From Neoechinorhynchus agilis (Eukaryota; Acanthocephala): a stretch of DNA of 64,000 bases. The DNA lies in contig CM121343.1 in assembly GCA_051530055.1 (NCBI GenBank), forward strand, positions 6,758,001 to 6,822,000, given 5' to 3'. The notes below the pieces were generated by a model. That model ran no database searches. It saw nothing but the letters and a program-made list of their open reading frames with translations, and was not told where the DNA came from. Positions 24,241 to 36,239 of the stretch are shown piece by piece (the first letter of the stretch is position 1; every line of letters begins with the position of its first letter). The translations under genes and the position numbers were made by a program.

Positions 24241-25284
24241 GAAAGAGAAATAATGTTAAAAATTCATGTCATAAATGATTTTCCCGTGAACAACTGACTA
24301 AATTTAGAAGGTCAATAATCTCAGATCCACATTTATTCCTGTTGTGCATTCCCAATCCAAACTTCATCTGGATCGTCCGAGAGGTACATAACTACCAAGA
24401 CTCACTTATCCAAGGAGTCTTTAGATTTCATTTTGTATGAATATTTGGAAAACGTGGAACCTAATAAATTCAGAATTTCCTTCATAAGAAAGAGCATGAA
24501 GAGTTCAATCTTAAATATAGGAAATTAAACACAGTGCCATTAAATTACGTCAAGTTTTCAAATTTGGTCGTTGGAAGTAGCCGCGAACGTCATCGATGAC
24601 GCTTCAGACGTTTGACGTCACATTTTCGTGTAAATACGAAAGAATCGTAAATGAACAGTTTTTCATGGATTAATTTCATTTGTTGATTCGTCCATTTCGT
24701 GGACGGAATATTGTGTGGTGGCTTTATTAAATCAATCCTAGAATCGCAAAGTAAAATATAAAATGAAAAGGGTGGTCTTTAAACTTGATCGGGACCTGAA
24801 TGAACAATCTAAAACGAGGGAGTAGTGGTGATCGGTTGATTTCCATGGTCCCATTGGTAAAAAGTGAATTCCGATACATTAGTGGCTATAAAGTGCGGAA
24901 TGATGGATAATATTGATTTTTAAATTTCCGATATAAGTTTACGGCTTTAGTTTTATCGCTTTTAAGACAATGTTAACGCCTATCACTGATCTTTGTTCAA
25001 CAATCGAGTCTTCGGTGCTCAATTTGCTCGATTTGATTGTACCATCGTACGCTGTTTCAATCGAAGATCGGAATGAATGGGCTAAATCTTCATCTGGGTC
25101 GCTGGAATATGATTTGTGTCTCCTTCGTTCCACGTGATCATACTTTTATAACTGTAAAGAAATTCATTTTGGCATTTTTTTTGTAGTTGAAAAATTAAAT
25201 GGAAACTTTGAGCAATTATGGGTCTTATTTTTTCTACATTAACAAATAAACGCGTTATTATTTGATTAATTATGTGTAAAAGTT
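24241..25284. other. Spacer; possible upstream exon(s) of SURF6
   Basis: No gene is clearly supported. Because the SURF6 exon at 25830 begins with the third base of a codon, at least one coding exon with the ATG should lie upstream, probably in this stretch, but I cannot place it. A 64-codon - strand frame at 24939-25133 is uncertain. Confidence 0.25.
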
Positions 25285-25829
25285 TCTATATGAAAAATTC
25301 AGAAGTTCGACTTTTTAATCTATTTTGGAATCATCTAATCAATATGATCCGGAACGTGTTCTGTTCGTCTTGCTAACGATTTCTTAGGAAATCTTACTGA
25401 TTTGAACACGGATGCGGTAATTATAATTCCAAAATTGATTAAAATGCCATGATTCTGAACTTTTCGTATAAAAAACTGAGCCTTACAAAGGTAAAATTGA
25501 ATGTTTCTATATGAAAAATTCAGAAGTTCGACTTTTTAATCTATTTTGGAATCATCTAATCAATATGATCCGGAACGTGTTCTGTTCGTCTTGCTAACGA
25601 TTTCTTAGGAAATCTTACTGATTTGAACACGGAAGCGGTAATGGTAATTCCAAACTTGATTAAAATGTCACGATTCTGAACTTTTCATATAAAAAAACTG
25701 AGCCTTGCAAAGGTAAAATGGAATGTTTCGATATGAAAAATTCAGAAGTTCGACTTTTAATCTATTTTGGAATCATCTAATCAATATGATCCGGAACGTG
25801 TTCTGTTCGCCTTGCTAACGATTTCTTAG
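25285..25829 (+). repeat. Tandem repeat of about 222 bp that contains the SURF6 splice acceptor
   Basis: GAAAAATTCAGAAGTTCG recurs at 25292, 25513 and 25735. Each unit includes TTGCTAACGATTTCTTAG, which has a branch-point-like CTAAC and a good 3' splice site, followed by bases resembling the start of the SURF6 exon (GATTTGAACAC). The third unit is the functional one and runs straight into coding sequence; the first two are probably intronic duplicates. Confidence 0.85.
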
Positions 25830-26475
25830 GAATCTGAGTGATTTGAACACAGATGGAGTCAATAACCTTCATCGTTCAAGTGTAAAGCGATCTAATTTTT
25901 ACGGTCGCAGTTCTAAGGACGATGATTACGATCCCTCACAGATGATAAAAGTCAGTGAATTAGCAAGAACTTCTCAAATGTACGAAGAATTGGGTAAATG
26001 CTCAGTTCGTTGTGAACAGATCGAGTGCAGATTAATGTCCGTTCTTAAAGTACGATTGTTAGAAAAGACACAGACCTCGAAAAACGTCAGGATTAAAAAA
26101 AGAAAAAAATCGGATTCAGTTCAACTAAATTCATCTGAGCAAGCGACGAAGAAAACAAAACTTAAGACAAAGCAAAATGTTCTGAAAACTCTCCAAAAAG
26201 CAATGAAGATGGCTGAAGACAGTAAGGCTGAGGATAGGTGGCAATTAACTATGGAAAAGGCGAGTGGCTCAAAATTAGTGGCCGACGATCCAGTGGCACT
26301 TAAACGATTGCTGAAAAACAAAGCTGATAAGAAGAAAAGATCGGCAAAAAAGTGGAAGGAACGGACAACGACAGTCATTGAAGCACAGGAAGAGAGAAAA
26401 AGAAAAAAGGACGAGAATAGAAGAAAAAGGAAAAAATCCACAAAAAAAGGAGGAAAAAAAGTCCGAATGACGTAG
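25830..26475 (+). CDS. SURF6: SURF6/Rrp14 nucleolar protein (3' exon)
   Basis: Ribosome-biogenesis factor acting in the nucleolus. This exon of about 215 codons has no usable ATG at its left end; it follows TTGCTAACGATTTCTTAG, so it is an internal-to-last exon. The first in-frame Met is at SQMIKVSEL. The C-terminal half is the SURF6 domain: a Trp-containing WQLTMEKASGSKLVADDP, then LKRLLKNKADKKKRSAKKW and a long Lys/Arg-rich helix ending RRKRKKSTKKGGKK, which should also serve as nucleolar localisation signal. Family members are usually around 350-400 residues, so the N-terminal part is missing from what I can place. Upstream acceptor duplication is described separately. Confidence 0.85.
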
Positions 26476-26849
26476 CCGCCTTTGTCGTTTTTAACAAGAC
26501 TTATTAAGCCCAAGTAAAAATGTGGAAGTCTTAAAGCATTGCCTTTCACGCCAATGTCCCTAAAAAGCAGTTTAAATCGCTATATAGCAATCTTCAGCTT
26601 CTTTAAACAGTTTGACAAGCGCTTTTCAACTTGTATCGATCGAATTTTTACAAAATTATATTTCATTTTGTTCACAAATTGTATAGTTCCTCGTCATAGA
26701 TGTCAACTAAGTATCTAAATTTGTTGTGATCGCCCAAAATTTGACCTTTTGATGATTAGTGCTGATTGGCCGACTGGGAAAGCCCCTCGTTAATTTCCAA
26801 TATTTATTAATTCATTTGAATCTCTTTAAGTAATCAAAATGAAAAACCG

Positions 26850-29800
26850 ATGCCGCCTCTACCACCGACGACACCGATGCCATCCCCTCGCTTCGCTCGG
26901 AACCTGGAGGATAGACCACAATATGAAGACGGAAACTTGACCGCCGAAAACGAACCCAGTGAAGAGAACAACGTCAATGTGATCGTTTCAACTTCACCAG
27001 TCTCAACAGGAAACTGTGAGGTTTGGAATTGGTTTTTCTCCCTGACGAAAACAGAAGTTCGTAGGGTGCTACGTAAGGAGTTTGTCCAGGAGCGTGACAA
27101 CCGCCGAAACTCAAATCGGTCGCTTGCTGGACGCGTTTCTTCGAAGCTCGCAGACGGAGATGTCAGAGGAGCAATTCGTCTTTTATCATCAATGGACAAT
27201 CTCGCGAAAGATAACGAAGAAACTTTACGAACTCTTCGCACCAAACATTCTAGTGACGGCTTTCGGCAGTTTTTCGTTAAATTCTCTTCCTTCGATACGA
27301 TCCCTTATGTTTTATCATCGAAATCTCTGAAAGGAATCCCGAAGGGCGCGCGATATCAGGCCGCAAAGAGATTTACCTCTTTATTGAGAGACTGCATCGA
27401 GTCTAACTCAGAGTTGTAGATGCGTCTCTTTGCGTTCCCTAGACTTGTGTATTCCGCCGGCGATGTTTCTGAGGGATCTCTGACCACAAAAATAATAGAA
27501 CGAACAAGTTCTTTTGACGAAAATTTTACTCAATGCTTTTTGACAGCGTGCCAGCTACGTAAGGAGTGCGTCCAGGAGCGTGACAACCGCCGAAACTCAA
27601 ACCGGTCGCTTGCTGGACGCGTTTCTTCGAAGATCGCAGACGGAGATGTCAGAGGAGCAGTTCGTCTTTTATCATCAATGGACAGTCTCGCGAAAGATAA
27701 CGAAGAAACTTTACGAACTCTTCGCACCAAACATTCTAGTGACGGCGGTTGGCAGTTTTTCGTTAAATCCTCTTCCGTCGATACGATCCCTTGTGTTTTA
27801 TCATCGAAATCTCTGAAAGGAATCCCAAAGGGCGCGCGATATCAGGCCGCCAAGAGATTTATTTACCTCTTTATTGAGAGACTGCATCGAGACTAACTCA
27901 GAGTGGTGGATGCGTCTCTTTGCGTTCCCTAGAGTTGTGTATTCCGCCGGTGATGTTTCTGAGGGATGTCTGACCACAAAAATAATAGAACGAACAAGTT
28001 CTTTTGACGAAAATTTTACTCAATGCCTTTTGACAGCGTGCCAGCTACGTAAGGAGTGCGTCCAGGAGCGTGACAACCGCCGAAACTCAAATCGGCCGCT
28101 TGCTGGACGCGTTTCGTCGAAGCTCGCAGACGGAGATGTCAGAGGAGCAGTTCGCATTTTATCATCAATGGACAGTCTCGCGAAAGATAACGAAGAAACT
28201 TTACGAACTCTTCGCACCAAACATTCTAGTGACGGCTGTCGGCAGTTTTTCGTTAAATTCTCTTCCTTCCATACGATCCCTTATGTTTTATCATCGAAAT
28301 CAGAAGTGAAGATGGCAATCTTCTCTTTTGCTAACGGATCCAAACACCTAAAGGATATGACTTCCTTTTCGGTAGGTGACGCTGCCCAGTCTCTTGAAGA
28401 TGCATTGGCTCACCTAGTCGACCAATTTGCAGGGGGAGAGTTGACTGCGAAAGCAATTGAGTTATTTTTCAGCGCGTCTTAGTGTGCCCTCGGGAAAAAG
28501 GAAGGTGAGATTCGTCCAATTGCAATTGGAACAACTCTGCGCCACTTAACAGCAAATATTTTAAATAAAAGGATCGCGGAAAAGTAGGGATGCTGCTCTG
28601 CCCCACTCAGTTAGGCTGCTGTACACCCTGTGGCGCAGAGGCGATCGTTCATTCACTCCGCACTTTCACCACCGGAAACTCAAAGCCGCGCGTGATCTTG
28701 AAATGTGATTTCAAAAATGCGTTCAACACAGTTCACCGAGCAGATTTGCTCGAATTAGTTAGAGATCACGCGCCAGAAGCATTTCGCTATTTCGTTAATG
28801 CCTCTAGAGCTTCAACTCCCTTGTTGTCCAATAAACACGTTTTGTGGTAAAAAAGAGGAGTTCAACAAGGGGATTCTTTTTTTTCCAATAGCCTTCTTAC
28901 TCGCAGTCAATCCCGCCGCGCACTCTCCAATCCAGCTTTAGCGGCCGGTACCTGGACGATACTAGGCTCGGAGGTAACCCCTCTGTAGCACTGCACGATT
29001 TGGAGACACCCGTGAAGAAGACGGCGAAAATTGGAATTGAATTGAATGCTGCGAAATGCGAGATTTTAGTGATGAACGTGGAAGGTGAGGCGTCCAAGCA
29101 AATTATCGTGAAAGATTTTCAGAACCTGGCCCCCGGGATAGTATTGATCACTCTAAACCGGTTGAGTCTTCTAGGAAGCTGCATTTTTGGTTCTAATGCC
29201 GAAGCAGAGATCGCCAATCTTCAAGTGCCAATTTCGGTGCTGTGCGAACGAGTTAATGAATTATCTTCACACGAGATTCTGTTCCCGATCAAGAACACTC
29301 TCTTAATTCCAAAATTGCTGTATAAGCTGCGCACAGCACCTCCTTTTAGGCAAAGGGATAAGCTGGAAAAATTACACGACACGGTGAAAGCCTTTCTCGA
29401 GCAAATTTTAAGTACTCAGCTGTCGGACCTGTGTCGTCCGGCGGTTTGAGCATCCGAAAAGCAGCCGATATTTCTCAGCCAGCTTATTTGGGATCGTATG
29501 AAGCAAGCCGCAAAGTAGTTAAATCCGTTCTTGGCGAGAACTACACTTTAAATGAAGATTTCGTGTAGGCCCTTAATCTTTGGTGTGGTGATTCACGCAG
29601 TGAGCAGTTACCCGTCGATGGTTGCATACAATCAGTTTGGGACTAACTCCTGGTAGCGAGACCTGGTGAACCGATCTCGATTGGCGGCAGTCTCCACAAG
29701 AGAATCGGGTGCTTGGCTCAGCGCTATCCCAATCGCTTCTGTGGGTACCCTCCAACGAGACAGTAAGGATTGCAGTGTCCCTGTGACTTGGGGTACCGAT

Positions 29801-30390
29801 GTGCACATCCCATCGCTGCCGTTGAGGAGCAACCGTGGAACCATCGGGACGCCATGGTCTCGTCTGTCGGCAATCAGGCGGAAAATACTTACGATACGCC
29901 GAAGTGAACGCAATTCTCAGCCTTGTCCTGAATACTGTGAATGGGCGCAACATCCCAGATTGCCGACTCGATAGCCGTAGACCGGACGGTGTCACAGTAT
30001 TCCCGTGGCGAAAAGGAAAATGCCTTCTCTGGGACGCCACGTTCGTGGACACGCTCGCAGCCAGTAACATAAAATTCGCCACTATTAAGCCAGAGGGAGC
30101 AGCAACCGCCGCGGAGGAACGCAAAAGGACAAAATACAGGGACCTGAGTCGAAATCATTATTTTGCTCCCTTTGGCGTCGAGAAGCTCGGGTCGTTTGGT
30201 ACCGCTGCGCAGGACCTGGTCAAGCAATTGTCTAAGAGATTGAGACGAATATCACTGGCGATCCGAGGGCAGGAGCATTGTGCAACGAGGGAACGCTGCA
30301 TCCGTCCTTTCGACCGTTACACCACGACGGCACCTAAAGAGATCCAGAGCGGTGGTGTGAATAATCTCATAATGTATGGTTATATTTAAG
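26850..30390 (+). mobile_element. Degenerate LINE with internally triplicated N-terminal segment
   Basis: Order along the + strand: a repeated region reading NRSLAGRVSSKLADGDVRGA and LAKDNEETLRTLRTKHSSDG, typical of the region before the polymerase in this LINE family; IRPIAIGTTLRHL near 28515; a polymerase core QLGCCTPCGAEAIVHSLR and LKCDFKNAFNTVHR at 28600-28750; the GVQQGDS-like site near 28860; AAKCEILVMNVEG and a thumb region to 29449; then the C-terminal WDATFVDTLAASN at about 30030 and a tail to 30390. Stops and frame changes occur, for example after the core near 28848 and between 29449 and 29835. The N-terminal segment is present three times in tandem. No ORF1 was recognised. It is a dead copy; another 3' scrap lies at 23881-24240. 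Confidence 0.8.
27074..28300 (+). repeat. Threefold tandem duplication inside the LINE (about 488 bp period)
   Basis: CCAGGAGCGTGACAACCGCC recurs at 27086, 27572 and 28062, giving steps of 486 and 490 bp. The three units differ by scattered substitutions and small indels. Only the third continues into the polymerase. The unit also contains GCGCGCGATATCAGGCCGC and CGTCTCTTTGCGTTCCCT in copies one and two. Confidence 0.85.
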
Positions 30391-30464
30391 AAAACTGAAT
30401 CTTAGCTTTGAGTTTAGAATGTACAACATTTAGCTCGTTCGATTTCTTGAAATTATAGTGTTTC

Positions 30465-30600
30465 TCTATAAAGCTGCTTTATCGATAGCATTGCAATGTC
30501 CTTTATTCCGTATTAGAAAACGTCTTCTCCGGGGTTCGATTCCCAAAGACCATTTGGGGTTGTCAGGAAATCCTACCTTAAATCTCAAATGTTCCGTTAA
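30465..30600 (+). repeat. Possible tRNA-derived SINE remnant
   Basis: GGGGTTCGATTCCC at 30531-30544 matches the tRNA B box, and GTTGTCAGGAAATCC about 20 bp downstream resembles the conserved central motif found in several SINE families (GTCAGGAA...). I see no good A box upstream, so it is a worn copy if real. The surrounding 30391-31490 otherwise shows no gene. Confidence 0.35.
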
Positions 30601-31491
30601 AAGTCCTCAGCCCGAACGAAAGTTAACACTTTCCCTTGAGGGAGTGCGCTCTTCAAATAAATAGCTCGATTTCTGCAAAAACCCTTTTTAAAGTCAATAT
30701 TTGAATCGTGCATCCATCCCCCATCGAAAATCCTAATCAATAAAGCACTCTAATTGTATTTTCAATCGAAGATATCAATAAAGCCTCCGCCTGACGATCT
30801 TTTGATGTTTAAAGGGCCTTAAAACCCCACGAATGCCTTCTGAATGAACAAAAAAGAGTAATAGTCGATGAAGGTGATTTAAGGACTTTATCGTTTAATA
30901 ATTGAACATATTCAATACCTAGCGACCATAAGTCCATTGGACTGTTTATCCAGCCTTAACGGGATTTATCCGCTAATATAAGAACAAATCGATAAAGGAA
31001 GATTAAGCCTCAGCTCTTTTCTTGGATTACTCATAAACTTGTGATTCTGAGACATTCAGTGCGTGTCGATCCGTACGCCTTTTATAGCAATTGTTTTATA
31101 AGTGAACAAACGAGTTATTTTCGAAAAGACATGATTTAAACCGTAGAATTAATCACTTTAAAGCTTACAGCAATTGTTTAATTTATAGTGCAAGCGCATT
31201 GTTATGGTCAATGACATGGCTCGTTTTCTGAACCCGGTGAGAGCTGCGTTTTGTTTGAAAACGATTATTGTTCATTTTACTTTTGCTATTTACTTCGGTT
31301 TAATGGTGGACAGTGTTTAGATGTGAATGCTGTACGGATGGAATCCTTAATTTAACTTGGAGATATAAACTCCTTTTTTCTATTTAAACGTTCTCTACTG
31401 AGACTACCTAGCACCTTAAAAATAAAGTTTCGGTCGTCGATCAGCTTAGCCTTATTATGGATGTGCGTCGAAACTTGAGATTGAATTATTG

Positions 31492-31575
31492 ATGTCTGTT
31501 TATGGCGGAAAATTGAGGGAATTTTATTAAATCCGATGTTTTGGAGGCACAATCTCGGGCCTTTATCAAGGTTGC
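31492..31575 (+). repeat. Foldback-family element, half copy
   Basis: Contains GTTTATGGCGGAAAATTGA, TTTTATTAAATCCGATG and CCTTTATCAAGGTTGCTTG. The same string of motifs recurs at 36240-36580, where it is interrupted by another element, and related arms occur at 32690-32760, 36945-37025 and 50850-50955. Confidence 0.5.
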
Positions 31576-31693
31576 TTGTGTTTTTTCACATTTTTATAAC
31601 CTGAAGAGCGAGCGTTAAATACACAACAGAATTTTTAAGAGTCATTTAACGTCCACTTACGACTCGAAAACGAATTGAACCGCTCCGGATTTG

Positions 31694-32595
31694 TGTTGGA
31701 GCGAAAAAAACATCGGCGGTCAAATGTAATTTATTTAAGAAATCAGTCTATGCTCTTTATAATATGCTCGTGTTTTCCGAATAAATAAATAACTATTTTG
31801 TGCAAAATCTTGTTGTATTGATTTTGTGGAATATCGACCAGTTTTTCACATAGACATTTAAGAGTAAATGCAAATAGTGAGTCACCTTTCTCGTGGTGGG
31901 CATTCGTCAACGACGGCTTTGGTAAATTACAAATTTCGTAGACCACTGCTGAACGGTCGGTTAAAGGTTGAGAGAAAACGGGAGTTTTTGTATCCGACAA
32001 TTCGGTTTCGGGCACTGGATCAGTTGAAACATTATTCGGATTCGTCGATTGTGGTATGGTAGAGTCTAACGTCTTCAAATTACTTTTATCGATACTCTTC
32101 TTAACAACGGTTTTTTTGAGTTTTTTGTTCGTCTTTTTCCGCTGCAAACCTTTTGCTTCGACAACGAGCTCCTTTGATTCCTTTAATTTACCACTTTGAT
32201 CATCGTTACATTTTACCAATGCTGATTTTGGTGTTCTAAGATTCTTAGGAAGTCTACAGGAACATGTGCACGAGTAGCACTTCTTATTTCCAATGTTGCT
32301 TATTTCCGTCTCGGTTGAACTATCGATTCGTTTATCCATATTTGCTAACCAAGTAAAAGTAGGTTTAAGTGGTTTTTGTTTCCATGGCAACACTGAATTA
32401 TTGATTTCACCCATTTTTTGAGTAAAAAGTGAGAATTAGTTACAAGATTGATCATTTTTAACTCAAAAATTTCAATATTTTCTTTACAGAAAGGTATAAA
32501 TGCACGAGTACTCTTGCGCTCGTTTAAATGCCGCAGAATAAAGATAAATTCAGCATCAGCGGAGCGTCCAACATAAACAACAAAGGGATAATATT
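31694..32595 (-). repeat. 223-aa ORF repeat, copy C
   Basis: Third copy. It starts TGTTGGAGCGAA like the others but lacks about 40 bp present in A and B between the start and AACATCGGCGGTC. It extends on the right as far as copy B (ACAAAGGGATAATAT). It sits alone, not next to an LTR element, which argues that the unit moves or duplicates independently of the gypsy-like element. Confidence 0.8.
31743..32414 (-). CDS. Unrecognised 223-aa protein carried by repeat copy C
   Basis: Intact frame; protein identical to those of copies A and B (Cys cluster, Lys-rich centre). An AATAAA follows the stop. Function unknown. Confidence 0.5.
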   Translation of the reverse strand: MGEINNSVLPWKQKPLKPTFTWLANMDKRIDSSTETEISNIGNKKCYSCTCSCRLPKNLRTPKSALVKCNDDQSGKLKESKELVVEAKGLQRKKTNKKLKKTVVKKSIDKSNLKTLDSTIPQSTNPNNVSTDPVPETELSDTKTPVFSQPLTDRSAVVYEICNLPKPSLTNAHHEKGDSLFAFTLKCLCEKLVDIPQNQYNKILHKIVIYLFGKHEHIIKSID

Positions 32596-33545
32596 CGTTC
32601 AATCAGATTAATTTACAATGACAAACCTTGTGGAAATGTCGGAAATATCCGGTGTAAAATCGGAAATAAATCAGCGAATTTAAATCCGAGAATTGAAGGA
32701 ATTTTATCAAACTCGATATTTCGGCACAATCTTGTACCTAAGATTCAATTCTCTGCAATAAACAAACACATAAATATGTTAAATTGTTTAACTGACTTTT
32801 TAATGTTTCCCAAAACCTCGAAATGATCTTTTTTTCACTTCGTATTGCTCATTTCGTCGAGCATTTCCGCCTAGGTCGAGGAGTTGCAGTTTTTGCGCTA
32901 ATCGCATAATCAAATGGACAAAATAAACATCTTACTCCGCGTGATTGAAAAGGATGATTAAATTATGTTGTTGAATACGTCGAATTTTATGACACAATAA
33001 ATCATCAATTCAGTGTGCTAAAATCGTGTTTATTCTTAATTTAACCACTTTTTTAACGGGTTCCCTAGCTTTTTCGAAAGACTACGACCACCCGAGCCTA
33101 GACTCTTTTTTTAACATCTTTATGCAAAAAACTAAGAGCATTTTAAAGAATTTTTTTATGTAAATGGGAACCTTTCATCTCCTCTTCACTAATAAACTTT
33201 TAATGACTAATAAAAACGGTTTAGATTCTCTTATAACAAGCAGAAGGCAACCTCCAAGAAGTCCAGCGGCGTACAAAACACGGCTGAAAAGGAAGAAAAT
33301 AATAGTAAATTCTCGTTCCTCTTTTTTTGCTTCTTTGAGCGAGGGATGAAAGGAGTACTTTCTGTAGAGCTTTGAGATCAACTCTAGACCCAGGCACTCC
33401 ACTCTTCCCAATTGAAAATAAAGCAAGCACAACGACATGACGAACCGAGTGACTTGAGAAAACCAATTTTAAATTTGAGAATCGATACCTATTGCGTTTT
33501 CTGGTAGATTATTATTATTGCTGTTTTAAGTCACGACAAGCGAAA
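32596..33545. other. Spacer with a foldback-family copy; no gene recognised
   Basis: AT-rich. At 32690-32760 a small foldback copy has GAGAATTGAAGG and the complementary ATTCAATTCTC around TCGATATTTCGGCACAATC. Short frames at 33164-33466 on both strands overlap one another and show no domain. Confidence 0.35.
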
Positions 33546-33568
33546 CATTTATTTGTGATATTCCTACG

Positions 33569-34893
33569 TTATAGGATCATTTTCAATCTCGATTGCATTT
33601 CATCTGAGAAAAACTTGGGAATAATGAAAAGGCTGGTGATTATAAGCGCGTAGACGAATATCGGTAAAACGGCCGTAAAACTCTTGATCCTCACAATATA
33701 TCCTATTGTGACTGTAGAAACTCCTGCAACCACGGCGAACGCGTTAGCGAATTTTATAAAAGAAGCAAGAGTTAATCTTCTTTGCTTCCTTCTTGAATCT
33801 CTTCGAGATGATACAGTGGGCAAATAGACATTTCCACGATTACTCCTTTCTGATGAATCGATTTCGGTATCGTCGATTGAAAAAAGATCCATACTGTTGT
33901 TGACTCGAGAAGGATTCGTGTCTTTTGAGCCAGGCTGTTTAGGCACTGCATGAAATTGAGTTCGCGTAATATCCATGATATCGGAATGTCTGTTGCTTCT
34001 ACCAACAATAAAGCAATGTACCAAAGCACTAAAGTCCATAAGGACGATTATGTATAAAAGTGAAAATTCCACTGTGTGGTTCGGTGATTCTATTGATGAT
34101 CCTAACGGACTGAAAACGTACATTGCAATCCACAACGCTGAATGTTTAGCCACATAAAGAACCATCGTTGCTTTTGATACTGCTTTGGATGTGTTTATCA
34201 GAATTGACAATAAAATTTGAGGATATAGCTGAAATATTTCAAACAAAAGACTGAACCAATGCATGACGAATGCTGATTTGATTTTGTTTAAAGGACGAAG
34301 CTTCATTGACAAGAATGTAACCAAATGAACTTCGTTTCCTATATGAGTGAAAATAATACAGTGGCTCCAAATGTAGCGACTGATGCTCCGGCCACTATTG
34401 GACGATAATATTTGTCATCAAAGTATAGATCCGCGCTGTTGAGAATCAAAACTCCAGTTAATGCGGTTACCGAAAGTCCAAATAAGACCATTTCACTGAA
34501 GACCAGAAATCCTCCATATGTACTGCGGACGTAGAATTGAAATGGAATATCGGCTAAGCAAGCGTTAGCTGTTAAAATCAACCAACAAACGCTTATTCCG
34601 GAAGCTATTGCTCCTCTTTGCCGGAATAGTTTTACAAGTTGGGGAACAATCAGAAAGATTGAAAAAATTATTGACATGACTTGAGAAAATCGTGCAAATC
34701 GACACGCACTATTTCGGATTATCGACGAATTCAAACATTTCGGAACCTGGTACAATGATTCATTCGAAACATTTTCAACTCCGAAGCCACCAATAAAGTC
34801 CGTTGTGGCGTTTATAAAAACATCGGAAATCACTCCGCTCAGCTGAGTGTTTGCTCCGATTGTTGCATTATTTATAATTGCTTGAAATGTCAT
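33569..34893 (-). CDS. PQ-loop membrane protein (two exons)
   Basis: Predicted multi-spanning membrane protein with two PQ-loop repeats, the fold of cystinosin, MPDU1 and SWEET-like carriers. Exons 34893-34360 and 34300-33569 join in phase 0 across a 59-bp intron (GTATTA...AATGAAG), giving 421 residues; the joint is inferred. The first repeat is FSIFLIVPQLVKLFRQRG followed by GISVCWLILTANA; the second is FEIFQLYPQILLSILINTSK. The N-terminal segment before the first helix has several N-glycosylation sites (NNAT, NATT, NVSN, NESL, NSSI), as in the lumenal N-terminus of cystinosin. A long polar loop (about 80 residues, Ser/Arg/Asp rich) separates later helices. CTTTTTCTTTTTAG ends eight bases before the ATG. 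An AATAAA lies near 33550. The substrate cannot be inferred; it is not a clear cystinosin orthologue. Confidence 0.75.
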
Positions 34894-36239
34894 TGCGCTG
34901 TCTAAAAAGAAAAAGATTAGAAGTGCTACTTAAATATTCATAAAATGCAATCAACTTTTCTAGCTAGCCAAAATTTTGATATTTTCAAGAATATATCGTT
35001 CTCTCTCGAAAAAAAAGAAGATTTTCGCTTTCATTAAAATTTATTTTAAGAGCCGAAGTCAATGCAAGAAACTGCATTGGAGATAAATTTAAGCTTAAAT
35101 GGGACCAATTCACAATCGAAGCAAAAAAACGATTGCAGATTTTAAGAGTGTTCAAAATCTGTGCTTTCAAAAAAAGTATTGCTTTAAATAAATATTTGAA
35201 TTTAAGGACGATTGACATCCGTTTCTAATGAATTAAAATTTATAGTTGGGCAAAATAAATTAATTTCGTCCGGTCGAAATGTATAAACAGTTCGCTGCCA
35301 TATAAAAACACATGAAGTATTCCATCAACTAAGAAATAAACAGTAAAAGAATATCTAGAAATTCGAAAGTTTAAATTTTTGTTCCATCTCTACTAATTGA
35401 ATCGCTCTTTCCCAGCGGCACGTCTAAAAGTGTCTTATGCAAGCCAAATGACGTCGTATGACGGAAATTTTAACGGTTTTTTAGGTGGAGAAAAATTTGA
35501 ATTTATTATGGTCTTTATCAAATTTTTCCTAACCTAAAAATAACTTGAACAATTCAATGTTCAAATTTAAAAAAAAGATCTGAATCGCACACGTTCACTT
35601 TTTAACGTGGCGGCACTTGTCAACCCGACGATTTACGTACACTTCTCAAAATTCATCGGCGTATCAAACTTTTTTAAAAATGAAATCCCGCATAAAATTC
35701 AGAAAACTCTTCGTCAATGCATCTAAGAAATTTCACTTTTTTAAACTCTAAACGCTTTCTTTCCGAGTGTCTTACAAAAGAATGCCGTTTTGGTCGATTT
35801 TATTCACACGAACGACGAGTTTGATTTCATTCATGTGGATTTTCGCGAAAAGTAGATGCAAATCAGTCATGTCATTCACTTTGCCCGTGTGACATGAGTA
35901 TTCTGCAATGCTTTTAGCTAATCGATTATATTGCGATGTCACGAAAATCCACATGGATAAAATTGGACCGGTTTTTATTCATCCCAAAAAATGGTTTATG
36001 ATAACTTATCAAATTATGCAAACATTCGATTAGATTGCTCCGTGGTTGCAAAGGTTATGCCTCTCTTCTACCTTTTCCGTACCTAACAAAGATCGACGTA
36101 TTGTTTTTCAAGGTTGTCTCTACCTCTCGTTTACCATTAAAAGTTTAACTTTATTTGAAGGGCTTGTCAAGTAATGCCTATTCGGCAATGTCCTTTTGTT
36201 GAAAAATCCGTCTTCAGTTGATGATTTAATCGTCCATTT
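34894..36239. other. AT-rich spacer; no gene recognised
   Basis: I see no supported gene, RNA or long repeat. Short - strand frames at 34985-35218 and 35772-35954 lack any feature of a real protein. Confidence 0.4.

Noticed and set aside
24939-25133. 64-codon - strand frame with protein-like composition
   Set aside because: No ATG at its start, an in-frame stop just inside the only good acceptor upstream, and no recognisable domain.
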